Source: Ralstonia condita (lineage in GTDB: Bacteria; Pseudomonadota; Gammaproteobacteria; Burkholderiales; Burkholderiaceae). Taken from it: DNA of 64,000 nucleotides. The translations under genes and the position numbers were made by a program. This document shows, one piece after another, positions 8,914-18,008 of the stretch. The stretch is from the NCBI RefSeq assembly GCF_958405655.1, contig NZ_CATYWO010000005.1:62001-126000 (forward strand), given 5' to 3'. The notes under the pieces were generated by a model, which saw only the letters and a list, made by a program, of their open reading frames with translations, was not told the origin of the DNA and ran no database searches. Every line of letters begins with the position of its first letter. Positions within the stretch are counted from its first letter, which is position 1.

Positions 8914-8937
8914 AAAGCCCGCCGATTGGCGGGCTTT
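8914..8937. terminator. Bidirectional terminator between SCO and rpoH
   Basis: Perfect 10-bp stem AAAGCCCGCC / GGCGGGCTTT with a GATT loop, between the convergent SCO gene and rpoH. A and T tracts on both sides fit bidirectional use. Confidence 0.85.
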
Positions 8938-8956
8938 CTCATTCGATGAGGGCAGC

Positions 8957-9877
8957 TTAAGCAAAAGCCTGCAACGCACCCTTCATCTTCTTCATCGCGG
9001 CCGCTTCGATCTGGCGGATGCGCTCGGCCGATACGCCAAACTCGTCTGCGAGTTCGTGCAGCGTGGCGCCGCCCGATCCGTCATCGTTCACGTTCAGCCA
9101 CCGGGCCTCGATGATGCGGCGGCTGCGGTCATCCAGCTTGGCGAGGGCGGTTTCGATGCCTTCGCTTTGCATGCGATCCTGACCGCGCGATTCCAGCACG
9201 CGCGTCGGCTCGTTATGCGTGTCGGCCAGGTATGCGATCGGGGCGAAGGACTCCTCGCCATCGTCCATCTGGCCTTCGAGCGCAATGTCGCCGCCCGAGA
9301 GGCGCGTTTCCATCTCGCGGACCTCGGCGCCCTTGACGTTCAGTTCGGCCGCGACGGCGTCGATCTCGTCTGACGTGAAGGTCGCCTGCGCGTCCTGTTT
9401 GTGGCTGCGCAGGTTGAAGAACAGCTTGCGCTGGGCCTTGGTGGTCGCCACCTTGACCATGCGCCAGTTCTTCAGGATGTACTCATGCATCTCGGCCTTG
9501 ATCCAGTGCATCGCGTACGAAACGAGCCGCACGCCCTGGTCCGGATCGAAGCGCTTGACGGCTTTCATCAGGCCGATGTTGCCTTCCTGGATCAGGTCGG
9601 CATGCGGCAGGCCGTAGCCGAGGTACTGGCGCGCGATCGACACGACCAGCCGCAGGTGCGAAAGCACGAGACGGCGTGCCGAATCGAGGTCGTCGTGGTC
9701 GCGGTAGTTGCGGGCGAGGCGCTGTTCTTCTTCGGCCGACAGCATCGGCACCCGATTGACGCTCTGGATATAAGCGTCGATGTTCCCCAGGTTGCCAGGG
9801 AACGCCAGGGCCCATCCGTTGCCGGACGGCTGGGTGGCGATAGCGGAAGTGGTGCTCACGGGAATGACTGCGTTCAC
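8957..9877 (-). CDS. rpoH: RNA polymerase heat-shock sigma factor sigma-32
   Basis: 306-aa group 3 sigma factor that directs transcription of heat-shock genes. The RpoH box QRKLFFNLRS, diagnostic for sigma-32, is present near residue 145. Region 2 is seen as LRLVVSIARQYLGYGLPHADLIQEGNIGLMKAVKRFDP, and region 4 as LHELADEFGVSAERIRQIEAAAMKKMK. The start is GTG at 9877, with AGGAG 7 bases upstream. A perfect CIRCE inverted repeat lies 44 bases before the start, suggesting control by the HrcA repressor. Confidence 0.97.
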   Translation of the reverse strand: MNAVIPVSTTSAIATQPSGNGWALAFPGNLGNIDAYIQSVNRVPMLSAEEEQRLARNYRDHDDLDSARRLVLSHLRLVVSIARQYLGYGLPHADLIQEGNIGLMKAVKRFDPDQGVRLVSYAMHWIKAEMHEYILKNWRMVKVATTKAQRKLFFNLRSHKQDAQATFTSDEIDAVAAELNVKGAEVREMETRLSGGDIALEGQMDDGEESFAPIAYLADTHNEPTRVLESRGQDRMQSEGIETALAKLDDRSRRIIEARWLNVNDDGSGGATLHELADEFGVSAERIRQIEAAAMKKMKGALQAFA

Positions 9878-9920
9878 TCAGGACTCCTGTCGAAATCCAG
9901 TGGAGATTTGAAAAAGCATC

Positions 9921-9947
9921 TTAGCACTCCAACTGGAAGAGTGCTAA
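9921..9947. promoter_or_regulatory. CIRCE operator (HrcA site) upstream of rpoH
   Basis: TTAGCACTC, nine bases, then GAGTGCTAA: a perfect match to the CIRCE consensus. It lies between rpoH and the diguanylate cyclase gene, on the rpoH promoter side, so the likely target is rpoH transcription. CIRCE is bound by HrcA, whose activity depends on GroE. hrcA itself is not in this window. Confidence 0.93.
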
Positions 9948-10076
9948 TAAGACCTTTTGGGTCGATTGATAGTTCCCGTAAATCGCATGTGATGAATCAA
10001 TAGTGTGATGTTTGCGCCGCAACATTGCCGGCATCGCACCTCTTCATAGACCGCTCATTCGGGGATGCGTTCGCTG

Positions 10077-13001
10077 CTAGGCAGCCGTGTCGCGCCCGCG
10101 CGATTTGGCCCAGTAGAGCGCGCGGTCCGCCTCCCGTAGCGCCACGTCGGCATCGCGGATGTCGGGCCCAGGACACGACACGCCAATGCTCGCAGTCACG
10201 TGCAATACCGCTCCGCCCGGCAGGGTCATGGGCGAGCGAATGGCGTTGACGGCCTTCTGCGCGATGCGCAGCGCATCATCGGGCGCATCGATTGGATCGA
10301 GCAGAATGACGAATTCGTCACCCGCGAGTCGGGCGACGGTGTCCGTGCGGCGCATGGCGCGCTGCAGGCGCTGGGCGACCTCGACCAGCACAGCGTCGCC
10401 TGCGGCGTGGCCATAAGTGTCGTTGATGTGCTTGAAGTGATCGACATCCAGATACAAGACACCCATGGCCGCAGGCAGGCGCGCACGTCGCTCCAGCCCG
10501 GCGCGCAGGCGCTCATAGAGCTCGTAGCGGTTGGGCAGCCCGGTCAGGGCGTCGAAGCGCGCCATGCGCGAAAGTTCCATCTCGCTACGTTTGGCTTCAG
10601 TCACATCCTGCACAAAGGCATAGACGCCGCAGCGCCCCGCAGCGGTGTCCACATCCGAGGTGTCCGGAACGAGCTGGCCCCGCAGATAGCGCGTACGGTC
10701 GCGCGGGGCGTCGGGATGCGGTCTTTCATACCACGGGGCGTTGATCTCGAAGTCCACTGATTCGCCTGCCACCGCGCGTGCCAGATACGGTGCGAGTTGC
10801 TTGTAAGTATGTGGGGTGAAGATGTCCTCGGCATGCTGCCCACAGACCGCCTCTGGCGGGCGCTGCAGCCAGCGCGCATGCGTGGCGTTGCAGAACGTGA
10901 AGACGCCATCCGCGCTGATGTGGGAGACCAGCAGCGGTGCATTGTCGAGCACCAGCTTGAGCGCACGTTCGCTGCGCGCCAGGGCCCGTTCGGCGGTGGT
11001 GCGCGCGGTCAGGTCTTGCAGTACCGAGAAGTAGCCGCGCAGGGTGCCGCGATCGTCGTAATCCGGAAAGTAGTGGCCGCTCAGGTAGCGCGGCGAGCCG
11101 GTGCGCAGGGAGGTGATCTCGAACTGCACCGGATAGCCGGCCAGCACCTCGGTCATGTAGGGCAGCAGCGTGCGGTAATCCTCGGCGGTGTAGATGTCGC
11201 GCACGTGATGGCCGAGCATCTGGCCCTCCGTGCGGCCGAAGGCTTCAAGCAGGGTACGGCTGGCGAAGCGGAGGATTCCGTCGGGGTCGACGTAGCTGAG
11301 CTGCGCGGGCACGTTGTCGGCTACCAGGCGAAGTTGCTCGCGGCTGGCGCGCAGGGCATCCCGGCGTCGCTCGAGGCTCTTGTTGGCGGTGCGCAGCGCA
11401 CGCTCGGACTCGGCCAGGCGGTTGGCGAAAGGCCGCACCATCAGCCGGATCACGAGCACGCTTCCGATCATCAGGCAGAGGATGAGTGCGGCCAGCCGCT
11501 CGAACTGCGCGCGCATGGGGGCATACAGCTCGGCACTGGCGATCTTGCTGATCAGCGCCAAGCCCGTATCCCCGATGGGGGTGTAGCTGAACGACGTTGG
11601 CATGCCGTGGATGTCCTGCCACTGGCCAAAGCCTGACTGGCCGGCCAGTGCAAGGCGCGACGGTAATGGCCGGTGGTCGAACGTGAGACGCGGCAACTCG
11701 AACACGGAGGTATCGAAGCGTTGCGGGTACGACATTGCGCGCCCGTGTGCGTCAAAGCCGGACATTGCCAACGTCTCGGTCAGTCCAGCGCCGCGTGCGC
11801 TGGCGTACCGGGCCGTCAGATGCGCGAGCGGCTGCTCCGTGACGAGCCAGCCGAGCGGCACGCCGTCCGCCACCACAGGGGTTTCGGTACGCATGGCGAA
11901 CCCGCCTACCCATTGCAGTTGAGTCCGTTCCGACGCACGACCGATATGCAGCGTGACCGCCAGGTCGGGCTGCAGCGCTTGCGTCCCCAGGCTGACGATG
12001 CCTTCACCCTTCAGCGTACGCAGTTGCAGGTACGAAAACCCTTGTGCACGGTAGGCTTCCAGCGCGCTGGCGCCCCGCAGACGGCTCGCATTGTCATCGG
12101 GGTGGCGCAGGAGATCCTGGATGCGGCTGGCAGCGGCAATCAGCCGCGGGCGCTCAGCGCGCAGGGTCAGCACCTGGTTGAACTCCTCCGCGTAGGCAGA
12201 CAGCGCGCGCGACCGTGTGTTGCCGAACAGCTTGCTGGCACTGTCGACCTGGATGATGAACGCGGTGATGGTGGCGCCGAGCCCCGCCAGCACCACGCAG
12301 CCGCCGGTGATCCACACGATGGTGTCTTCTGGCGACAGCCGCAAGCGTAACGCCCCGGGATGCCTCGCCAGCGCCACGCACAGCACGCCTCCACCCAGCA
12401 GCAGCGTGCAAGCGGCTGCCACATCGGGGGCACGCCACGTCAGCCAGGCCGGGTACAGGTACTCAAGCGCCATGGCCTGGCCGAGCAGATCTCCGGCACA
12501 GAGCAGCAGCGCTGCACCAACGAGCGCCCACAACCAGTGCGCGCGACGGGGTGTCTCCAGCGTCGGCACGCAATAGAGCGCCATCGCAGCCATTGCGAGC
12601 GCCAGCGCGTGGCTCGCATGCATGCCACCGATCCATCCTGTCAGCCAATGGTGATCCAGCCACACATGCACCTCAGGAAAGTCGAGCGCAACCGGCCAGT
12701 CGGTGATCCACTCCAGCAGGCTCAGCGTGCAGAGTGCTGCGGTAACGCCTCCCGCCGCGCGCGCGATCCGGTCCGGCCAATGTGCCGAGGGCCGCAGCGT
12801 ACCGAGCGCCAGCGCGCTCAAGCCGGCGCCCAGCAACGCCCAGTCCAGGCCGGTGGCGAACACGCTCGGCAGCCGGTCACTGCCCAGCCTGACCGCCCAA
12901 GGCCAATGCCGCAGCCAGCCGGCCATGACAGTCAGCCCGAGGAGCGCGAGAAGGGAGCCGATGCCGCCAGCAGCGGCGGCAAGCGGGCGGCGAGAAACCA
13001 T
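10077..13001 (-). CDS. Membrane-anchored PAS-PAS-GGDEF diguanylate cyclase
   Basis: 974 aa from ATG 13001; the longer reading frame upstream looks non-coding. The N-terminal third has about eight hydrophobic segments. A second anchored region, about residues 230-530, looks like an extracytoplasmic sensor loop closed by a helix (LAALILCLMIGSVLVIRLMV). Two PAS units follow (LRLVADNVPAQLSYVDPDGILRFASR and LKLVLDNAPLLVSHISADGVFTFCNA). A C-terminal GGDEF domain has the active motif LAGDEFVIL (AGDEF variant) and an intact RRTD inhibitory site five residues before it. Predicted to make cyclic-di-GMP with product inhibition. No EAL domain. The signal is unknown. Confidence 0.9.
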   Translation of the reverse strand: MVSRRPLAAAAGGIGSLLALLGLTVMAGWLRHWPWAVRLGSDRLPSVFATGLDWALLGAGLSALALGTLRPSAHWPDRIARAAGGVTAALCTLSLLEWITDWPVALDFPEVHVWLDHHWLTGWIGGMHASHALALAMAAMALYCVPTLETPRRAHWLWALVGAALLLCAGDLLGQAMALEYLYPAWLTWRAPDVAAACTLLLGGGVLCVALARHPGALRLRLSPEDTIVWITGGCVVLAGLGATITAFIIQVDSASKLFGNTRSRALSAYAEEFNQVLTLRAERPRLIAAASRIQDLLRHPDDNASRLRGASALEAYRAQGFSYLQLRTLKGEGIVSLGTQALQPDLAVTLHIGRASERTQLQWVGGFAMRTETPVVADGVPLGWLVTEQPLAHLTARYASARGAGLTETLAMSGFDAHGRAMSYPQRFDTSVFELPRLTFDHRPLPSRLALAGQSGFGQWQDIHGMPTSFSYTPIGDTGLALISKIASAELYAPMRAQFERLAALILCLMIGSVLVIRLMVRPFANRLAESERALRTANKSLERRRDALRASREQLRLVADNVPAQLSYVDPDGILRFASRTLLEAFGRTEGQMLGHHVRDIYTAEDYRTLLPYMTEVLAGYPVQFEITSLRTGSPRYLSGHYFPDYDDRGTLRGYFSVLQDLTARTTAERALARSERALKLVLDNAPLLVSHISADGVFTFCNATHARWLQRPPEAVCGQHAEDIFTPHTYKQLAPYLARAVAGESVDFEINAPWYERPHPDAPRDRTRYLRGQLVPDTSDVDTAAGRCGVYAFVQDVTEAKRSEMELSRMARFDALTGLPNRYELYERLRAGLERRARLPAAMGVLYLDVDHFKHINDTYGHAAGDAVLVEVAQRLQRAMRRTDTVARLAGDEFVILLDPIDAPDDALRIAQKAVNAIRSPMTLPGGAVLHVTASIGVSCPGPDIRDADVALREADRALYWAKSRGRDTAA

Positions 13002-13230
13002 GCAGGTGATGTATCCGTCGGGCCGTCCGGGACGAACATGTCCCATCCGGAAGATCGGCGTAAAAGCGCGCCGCTTGAGCGTTTTGGGGCAGGTGTGCAC
13101 GCAAAATTGCCATGTCGCGCGTGCGATGTGACGGATGCATCGTGGCATGCGATGCACCGCGCACCTCACGTGGCGTCACGCAACTTGGCTACACTGCCCG
13201 GATATCGTCGAACCGCTATCAGGAGCCGCC

Positions 13231-13635
13231 ATGACCATCGTCGTCAGCAAAGACACCGAGGGACTCTTCCGCCACAGGATCACGTTTCCGGAAGGCGTCG
13301 TCTATGCCGATGTACCCAAACCGGCCGGCGAGGGCAGCGCCCCCGACCCGCATGCCTACTTCGACGCCGCCTTGGCAAGCTGCAAGGCCCTGACTGTCTC
13401 GCTCTATGCCCGCCAGCGCAAATACCCGCTGGAGTCGATCGACGTGGCGGTCGAGCATGACGGCAGCCAGGAGCGCCAGGGCCGCTACAAGCTGCGCACG
13501 GTTCTCACGCTGCATGGCGACCTGACCGACGAGCAGCGCGCTGACCTCCTTCGCGTGGCGGGCAAGTGCCCCGTCCACAAGCTGATGACCGAGGTCGAGA
13601 TCAGCATCGATACCGAACTCGCCGAACGCACCTGA
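13231..13635 (+). CDS. OsmC family protein
   Basis: 134 aa from ATG 13231, preceded by AGGAG. The OsmC/Ohr fold is suggested by PHAYFDAALASCKALTVSLYARQRKYPLESIDVAVEHD, with the conserved reactive Cys in ASCKALT, and by a second Cys in LLRVAGKCPVHKLMTEVEI. Two such cysteines act in thiol-dependent peroxide reduction in this superfamily. It lies 14 bases before the pirin gene and is probably cotranscribed with it. Confidence 0.9.
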   Translation: MTIVVSKDTEGLFRHRITFPEGVVYADVPKPAGEGSAPDPHAYFDAALASCKALTVSLYARQRKYPLESIDVAVEHDGSQERQGRYKLRTVLTLHGDLTDEQRADLLRVAGKCPVHKLMTEVEISIDTELAERT

Positions 13636-13649
13636 GCGGGATTCACGCC

Positions 13650-14519
13650 ATGACTTCGATCCAGCACATCATCGGCCCCCACGTCCGCGACCTGGGTGGA
13701 TTCTCCGTCAAGCGCGTGCTGCCCTCGGCGGCGCGCCAGACGGTCGGGCCGTTCATCTTCTTCGACCACATGGGCCCCGTCGATTTCGCCCCCGGCGAGG
13801 GGATCGACGTGCGCCCGCACCCGCACATCGGGCTGGCCACCGTCACGTATCTGTTCGACGGCAGCATGGTCCACCGCGACAGCCTCGGCAGCGTGCAGAC
13901 CATCACGCCTGGCGACGTGAACTGGATGACGGCCGGCAACGGCATCGTCCACTCCGAGCGTTCCTCGCCCGAGGGGCGCGAAAAAGGCGCGCGCGTGCAT
14001 GGCATCCAAACCTGGGTGGCGCTGCCGAAGGATCAGGAAAAGGTGAACGCCAGCTTCGCCCATCACGCCGCCGACACGCTGCCCAAGCTCGAATGCCCCG
14101 GCGTGCAGGGCGTGGTCATCGCGGGGGATGCATTCGGGCTGACGTCGCCGGTGAAGGTGAGTTCGCGCACGCTGTATGTGGCGCTGGAGCTGGCGGCCGG
14201 TGCATCGCTGGTGATTCCGCCCGAGCATGCAGACCGTGGGCTGTATCTCGTCGAGGGCGCCGTCACCATCGACGGCGAGGCGCTCGACCCGCACCACCTT
14301 GCCGTGCTGGAACCCGGCGGCGACGTGACGCTTACCGCGCAGGCATCGTCACGCGTGATGCTGCTGGGCGGTGACCCGACCGACGGCCACCGCCACATCT
14401 ACTGGAACTTCGTCGCCAGCGACAAGGCCGACATTGAAGACGCCAAGCAGCGGTGGGAGGCCGACGCCTTCGCCCACGTGCCGGGCGAGACGGAGCGGAT
14501 TCCGCTGCCGTCCAAGTAA
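13650..14519 (+). CDS. Pirin family protein
   Basis: 289-aa bicupin. The N-terminal cupin carries the metal-binding set RPHPHIGLATVTYLFDG and GIVHSER (His-His, His, Glu), typical of iron-binding pirins. The C-terminal cupin (LVIPPEHADRGLYLVEGAVTIDGE) lacks ligands. Family members are redox-sensing or quercetin-dioxygenase-like proteins. Pairing with an OsmC gene suggests a stress response; the exact role is open. Start ATG 13650. Confidence 0.92.
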   Translation: MTSIQHIIGPHVRDLGGFSVKRVLPSAARQTVGPFIFFDHMGPVDFAPGEGIDVRPHPHIGLATVTYLFDGSMVHRDSLGSVQTITPGDVNWMTAGNGIVHSERSSPEGREKGARVHGIQTWVALPKDQEKVNASFAHHAADTLPKLECPGVQGVVIAGDAFGLTSPVKVSSRTLYVALELAAGASLVIPPEHADRGLYLVEGAVTIDGEALDPHHLAVLEPGGDVTLTAQASSRVMLLGGDPTDGHRHIYWNFVASDKADIEDAKQRWEADAFAHVPGETERIPLPSK

Positions 14520-14533
14520 GACCAATCGATCAA

Positions 14534-15544
14534 TCAGGCAGCCTGCGCCGGTCGTGCACAGCGCACGATCGCGCGGACCTGCTTGGCGATCGGCTCCGGC
14601 ACCGGTTGCGTGCCGTCGAGCACCGCGTCAATCCACCGCGCTGTAGCCGCCACGTCCGTCCCCACAGGCAATTCAGGCGGCGCATCGCTCGAACCTTCCA
14701 CCGCCTCAATCACGGTTTCATGCGCGCCGTCGTGCAGCCACTCTACCGCGCTGCCGCGCCGCGCATCGGCCACCGCCTCGCCTTCGGTGCCGCGCGCGAG
14801 CAGCACATTGGCCGGATGGCGCAGGAAGTAATCGGTGAGCGTGTCGCGGTATTCCGGGTGCGTATAGCTCACCAGCCGCAGCGCCTCGTGCGGCGCGTGC
14901 CCGCCGATGGGCTGCAGCATCTTCACCACCGTATGGGCCGAATTGCGTAGGCCGACGATCTCGCGCTTGTCCAGCAGCGACGCCAGCTCGGGCGAGAGCA
15001 CGTCGATCGGCACGAACGCCAGGCGGTCGCTCTCCAACCGCTCGCGGGCGTCATCCATGTGTTCGCAGACGGGCCAGCCGAGCGCTTCAAAGAGCGCCGC
15101 CGTGGTGATGCGGCCGTCGAAGCGGCGGATGCCGTGCACCAGCACCGGCACCCCTTCGCGCGCCAGCAGCTTGGCCAGCAGCGGCACGAGGTTCGGCTGG
15201 CGGCGGGCGCCGTTGTAGCTCGGGATAACGACCGGCAGCGCGTGCTCGGGCGTGTCCGGTGCCGGCAGCGGCCGGCAGTGCGCATGCGTGGCTTCCAGCA
15301 TGCCGTCGAGTTCTTCCGGGGTCTCGCCTTTGATGCGGTAGGCCATGAGGATGGCGCCGAGCTGCACGTCGGAGATGCGGCCTTCCAGCATGGCGGTGAA
15401 GAGCGCCCGGGCATCGTGCTTGACCAGTGCCCGCGCACCGTCTGCGCCGCGGCCGATCTCCTTGATGAAGCGGGCGGCGGGGAAGGGGCCGTTGGCGAGG
15501 GCGTCTTCAGTGGCGGTGTCGGGGAGGATGGGGGGAGCGGGCAT
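14534..15544 (-). CDS. ybiB: DNA-binding protein YbiB (TrpD2-like)
   Basis: 336 aa related to anthranilate phosphoribosyltransferase, with the helical N-terminal domain (ARALFTAMLEGRISDVQLGAILMAYRIKGETPEELDGML) and a glycosyltransferase family 3 core. The TrpD catalytic glycine motif is replaced by VVIPSYNGARRQPNLVPLLA, characteristic of the YbiB/TrpD2 branch, which binds nucleic acid and is not a biosynthetic enzyme. It faces the pirin gene. No trp genes are nearby, consistent with a non-tryptophan role. Confidence 0.88.
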   Translation of the reverse strand: MPAPPILPDTATEDALANGPFPAARFIKEIGRGADGARALVKHDARALFTAMLEGRISDVQLGAILMAYRIKGETPEELDGMLEATHAHCRPLPAPDTPEHALPVVIPSYNGARRQPNLVPLLAKLLAREGVPVLVHGIRRFDGRITTAALFEALGWPVCEHMDDARERLESDRLAFVPIDVLSPELASLLDKREIVGLRNSAHTVVKMLQPIGGHAPHEALRLVSYTHPEYRDTLTDYFLRHPANVLLARGTEGEAVADARRGSAVEWLHDGAHETVIEAVEGSSDAPPELPVGTDVAATARWIDAVLDGTQPVPEPIAKQVRAIVRCARPAQAA

Positions 15545-15779
15545 TGTTCATGGCGCGGGTGATTGGCTTGGGGTTGATCATAGCGCCGTGGGTTGTGTGC
15601 TGGCGCCGTGGGTCGGTGCTTTTTTGGGACTGGTGGTGCATCCCTTGTTTCATCCCCTGCCGGGGCGGGCGGTTGTGGTCCATCCCTTTTTCGTACCCTG
15701 CCGGGCACGACCTACTTTTCTTTGTCTTGCCAAAGAAAAGTAGGCAAAAGAAAGGCGCGCCCGAGATGGCGACCCCTTC

Positions 15780-15870
15780 CTTGAATTTGTGTAAGCGGGC
15801 GGAGGCGGGGAAAACTCGCTGCGCTCAGACAGTTCCCCGCCTTTTTTCCGCCCGCTTACAAAAATTCAAG
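15780..15870. repeat. Left internal hairpin of the nested repeat
   Basis: Stem begins CTTGAATTTGTGTAAGCGGGCGG and closes with CCGCCCGCTTACAAAAATTCAAG, with a few mismatches. A second inner stem GGCGGGGAA / TTCCCCGCC surrounds a loop containing CTCGCTGCGCTCAG. It could form an RNA stem-loop from either strand. Confidence 0.8.
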
Positions 15871-16041
15871 GCGCCATCAAGGGCAGGAACGTCAAAGGCC
15901 AAACACACAGCTTGCTGAGCTGAGCGCCGAAACTTGCGCCGAGTGCGGAGCGACAAACGGCGGAAACGACGGGTTCGGCGCGCAAGACGAAGTGCCGCCC
16001 AGGCAATAGATGGTTTGCTTTCCCCTTGCCCTAGATGGCGC

Positions 16042-16133
16042 CTTGAATTTCTGTTGCAGGGAGGAAAAAGAGGGGAGGCCTGTCTGAGCGCAGCGAGTTT
16101 GCCTCCCCTCCCTCCCTGCGACATAAATTCAAG
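16042..16133. repeat. Right internal hairpin of the nested repeat
   Basis: Stem starts CTTGAATTTCTGTTGCAGGGAGG and closes CCTCCCTGCGACATAAATTCAAG. An inner stem, GAGGGGAGGC / GCCTCCCCTC, encloses CTGAGCGCAGCGAG, the reverse complement of the left hairpin loop. The ends (CTTGAATTT...AAATTCAAG) are the same as in the left hairpin but the GC-rich middle differs. Confidence 0.8.
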
Positions 16134-16270
16134 GGGAAGTCGCCATCTCGGGCGCGCCTTTCTTTGCTTACTTTCTTTGGCAAGACAAAGAAAGTGAGTC
16201 AGCCCCGGCAGGGGATGAAACAGGGGATGGACCACCAAGCAAAAAACAACAAAGCCATCCCCACAGCCAA

Positions 16271-17074
16271 TCAAGCAGCTTCCGCCACCGGATGCCTCTG
16301 CTTCCGATACAGAAAATCCAACACCGCCGTCCGACAAGCGTGATAAGTCGGGTCTTCCGCCAACGCCATCCGATCCCGCGGCCGAGGCAGATCCACAGTC
16401 ATCACCTCACCAATCGTCGCAGCCGGCCCATTCGTCATCATGACAATGCGATCTGCCAGCAGCACCGCTTCATCCACATCGTGGGTCACCATCACCACCG
16501 TGCTGCCGGTCGCCGCAACGATCTTCAGCAGTTCATCCTGCAGATGCGCCCGCGTGAGCGCATCCAGCGCGCCAAACGGCTCATCCATCAGTAGCACCTT
16601 CGGCTCCATGGACAGCGCCCGCGCAATCCCGACGCGCTGCTTCATCCCGCCAGAGATCTCATGCGGATGCTTCTGCTCGGCATGCGACAAGCCGACCAGC
16701 GCCAGCGCCGCATGCGTGCGATCACGCAACTGCGCCTTAGTCTCGCTCTTGCCGAAGACGCGCTCGACGGCGAGATACACGTTGTCAAAGCACGTGAGCC
16801 ACGGCAGCAGCGAGTGGTTCTGAAACACCACCGCGCGATCCGGCCCCGGCCCCGCAATCTCGCGCTCGGCCAGGATCAGCCCACCCGTGGTCGAACGCGT
16901 GAGCCCGGCAATGAGATTGAGCAACGTCGATTTGCCGCAGCCCGAGTGCCCGATCAGCGCGATGCACTCGCCGCGCGCAACTGTCAGGTCGATATCGCGC
17001 AGGGCGACGAACGGACCGCGCTTGGTCTTGAACGTCTGCCCGACGTTTTCAATGCGCAGGAATTTGTCTGTCAT
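16271..17074 (-). CDS. nrtD: Nitrate-type ABC transporter ATP-binding protein
   Basis: 267-aa ATPase subunit. Walker A is GHSGCGKSTLLNLI, the signature ISGGMKQRVGIARALS, Walker B VLLMDEPFGALD, with the H-loop in VVMVTHDVDEA. The NrtD/SsuB/TauB group shares this layout; assignment to nitrate rests on the neighbouring nrtA-like gene and nasT. I start at ATG 17074, which has GGGGGAG just upstream and leaves 19 bases after nrtB; an earlier in-frame codon would overlap nrtB. Last gene of the operon. Confidence 0.93.
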   Translation of the reverse strand: MTDKFLRIENVGQTFKTKRGPFVALRDIDLTVARGECIALIGHSGCGKSTLLNLIAGLTRSTTGGLILAEREIAGPGPDRAVVFQNHSLLPWLTCFDNVYLAVERVFGKSETKAQLRDRTHAALALVGLSHAEQKHPHEISGGMKQRVGIARALSMEPKVLLMDEPFGALDALTRAHLQDELLKIVAATGSTVVMVTHDVDEAVLLADRIVMMTNGPAATIGEVMTVDLPRPRDRMALAEDPTYHACRTAVLDFLYRKQRHPVAEAA

Positions 17075-17093
17075 GGCGCTCCCCCCAATGTCC

Positions 17094-17945
17094 TCAAACC
17101 GCGTCGTACGAGAAGCGCCGCGCAATGGCCAGCAGCGCGTGCTCCAGCAGCAAGCCCACCACCCCGATCACGAAGATCGCGATGACGATGTGCTCGACCT
17201 TCAGGTTGTTCCATTCGTCCCACAGCCAGAAGCCGATGCCGACACCGCCGGTGAGCATCTCCGCCGCCACGATCACCAGCCATGCGGTGCCGATGGACAA
17301 CCGCACGCCCGTCAGCATGTACGGCAGCACCGCCGGAAACAGCACGCGCGTGAACACCTTCCACTCCGACAGGTTCAGCACGCGCGCCACGTTCAGGTAG
17401 TCCTGCGGCACGCGCGTGACGCCCACGGCGGTGTTGATGACCATCGGCCAGATCGAGCAGATGAAGATCGCCCAGATGGCCGCCGGGTTGGCCGACTTGA
17501 ACAGCAGCAGCCCGATTGGCAGCCACGCCAGCGGCGACACCGGCCGCAGCAGGCTGATGATGGGCGAGGCCATTGCATTGAGAAACGCAAACCGCCCGAT
17601 CAGGAAGCCCGCCGGAATGCCGATGACCGCCGCCATGCCAAAGCCCGCGCCCACGCGCGCCAGCGACGCCAGCACGTTCCAGCCCACGCCCTGATCATTC
17701 GGGCCATTGCGATAGAACGGATCGGCAAACAGCGCGACCGCCGCTTTCCACGTCACCGCCGGCGTCGGCAGAGCGGGGATGGCCGTGGCGATGCCCTGCC
17801 ATGCCAGCACAAACAGCACGAAGCCCAGCACGGGCGGAAAGCCGCGCACCACGGCGGCGACAAACCAGTCGCGCGCAACAAACCGGCGACCTTCATGGGC
17901 GGCATCGGACTGCACGCCGGACAACGTTTTGACGAGCGTGTTCAT
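17094..17945 (-). CDS. nrtB: Nitrate-type ABC transporter permease
   Basis: 283-aa membrane subunit with about six or seven helices. The coupling-loop (EAA) motif is seen as DYLNVARVLNLSEWKVFTRVLFPAVLPYMLTGVRLSIGTAWLVIVAAEML, and GIGFWLWDEWNNL is typical of NrtB/CmpB. ATG 17945 is chosen over 17957 and 17975 because GGAG lies 9 bases upstream. Works with NrtA (substrate binding) and NrtD (ATPase) to import nitrate or a related oxyanion; cyanate or bicarbonate cannot be excluded from the sequence alone. Confidence 0.92.
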   Translation of the reverse strand: MNTLVKTLSGVQSDAAHEGRRFVARDWFVAAVVRGFPPVLGFVLFVLAWQGIATAIPALPTPAVTWKAAVALFADPFYRNGPNDQGVGWNVLASLARVGAGFGMAAVIGIPAGFLIGRFAFLNAMASPIISLLRPVSPLAWLPIGLLLFKSANPAAIWAIFICSIWPMVINTAVGVTRVPQDYLNVARVLNLSEWKVFTRVLFPAVLPYMLTGVRLSIGTAWLVIVAAEMLTGGVGIGFWLWDEWNNLKVEHIVIAIFVIGVVGLLLEHALLAIARRFSYDAV

Positions 17946-18008
17946 GTCGGACTCCATCGACGTGAGGAACCGCAATCAGAAATTCGGAAGTTCAGGAGGA
18001 CAGCGGCG

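Larger units (their letters stand above)
15631..16238. repeat. 608-bp nested inverted repeat element filling the ybiB-nrtD gap
   Basis: This gene-free gap is organised symmetrically about position 15934. Outer arms (15631-15667 and 16202-16238) are imperfect reverse complements containing CATCCCCTGCCGGGGC. Next come AAAGAAAG/CTTTCTTTG-rich segments flanking GGCGCGCCCGAGATGGCGA and its complement (about 15709-15772 and 16139-16200). Then there are two internal long hairpins, 15780-15870 and 16042-16133, whose loops hold an exact 20-base inverted match (15812-15831 versus 16081-16100). I recall similar AAAGAAAAGTAGGC repeats being dispersed in Ralstonia and Cupriavidus genomes, but did not verify it. 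No coding signal. Confidence 0.85.

Noticed and set aside
15825..16337. 170-aa minus-strand ORF in the repeat element
   Set aside because: Entirely inside the palindromic repeat and nrtD end; no protein character.
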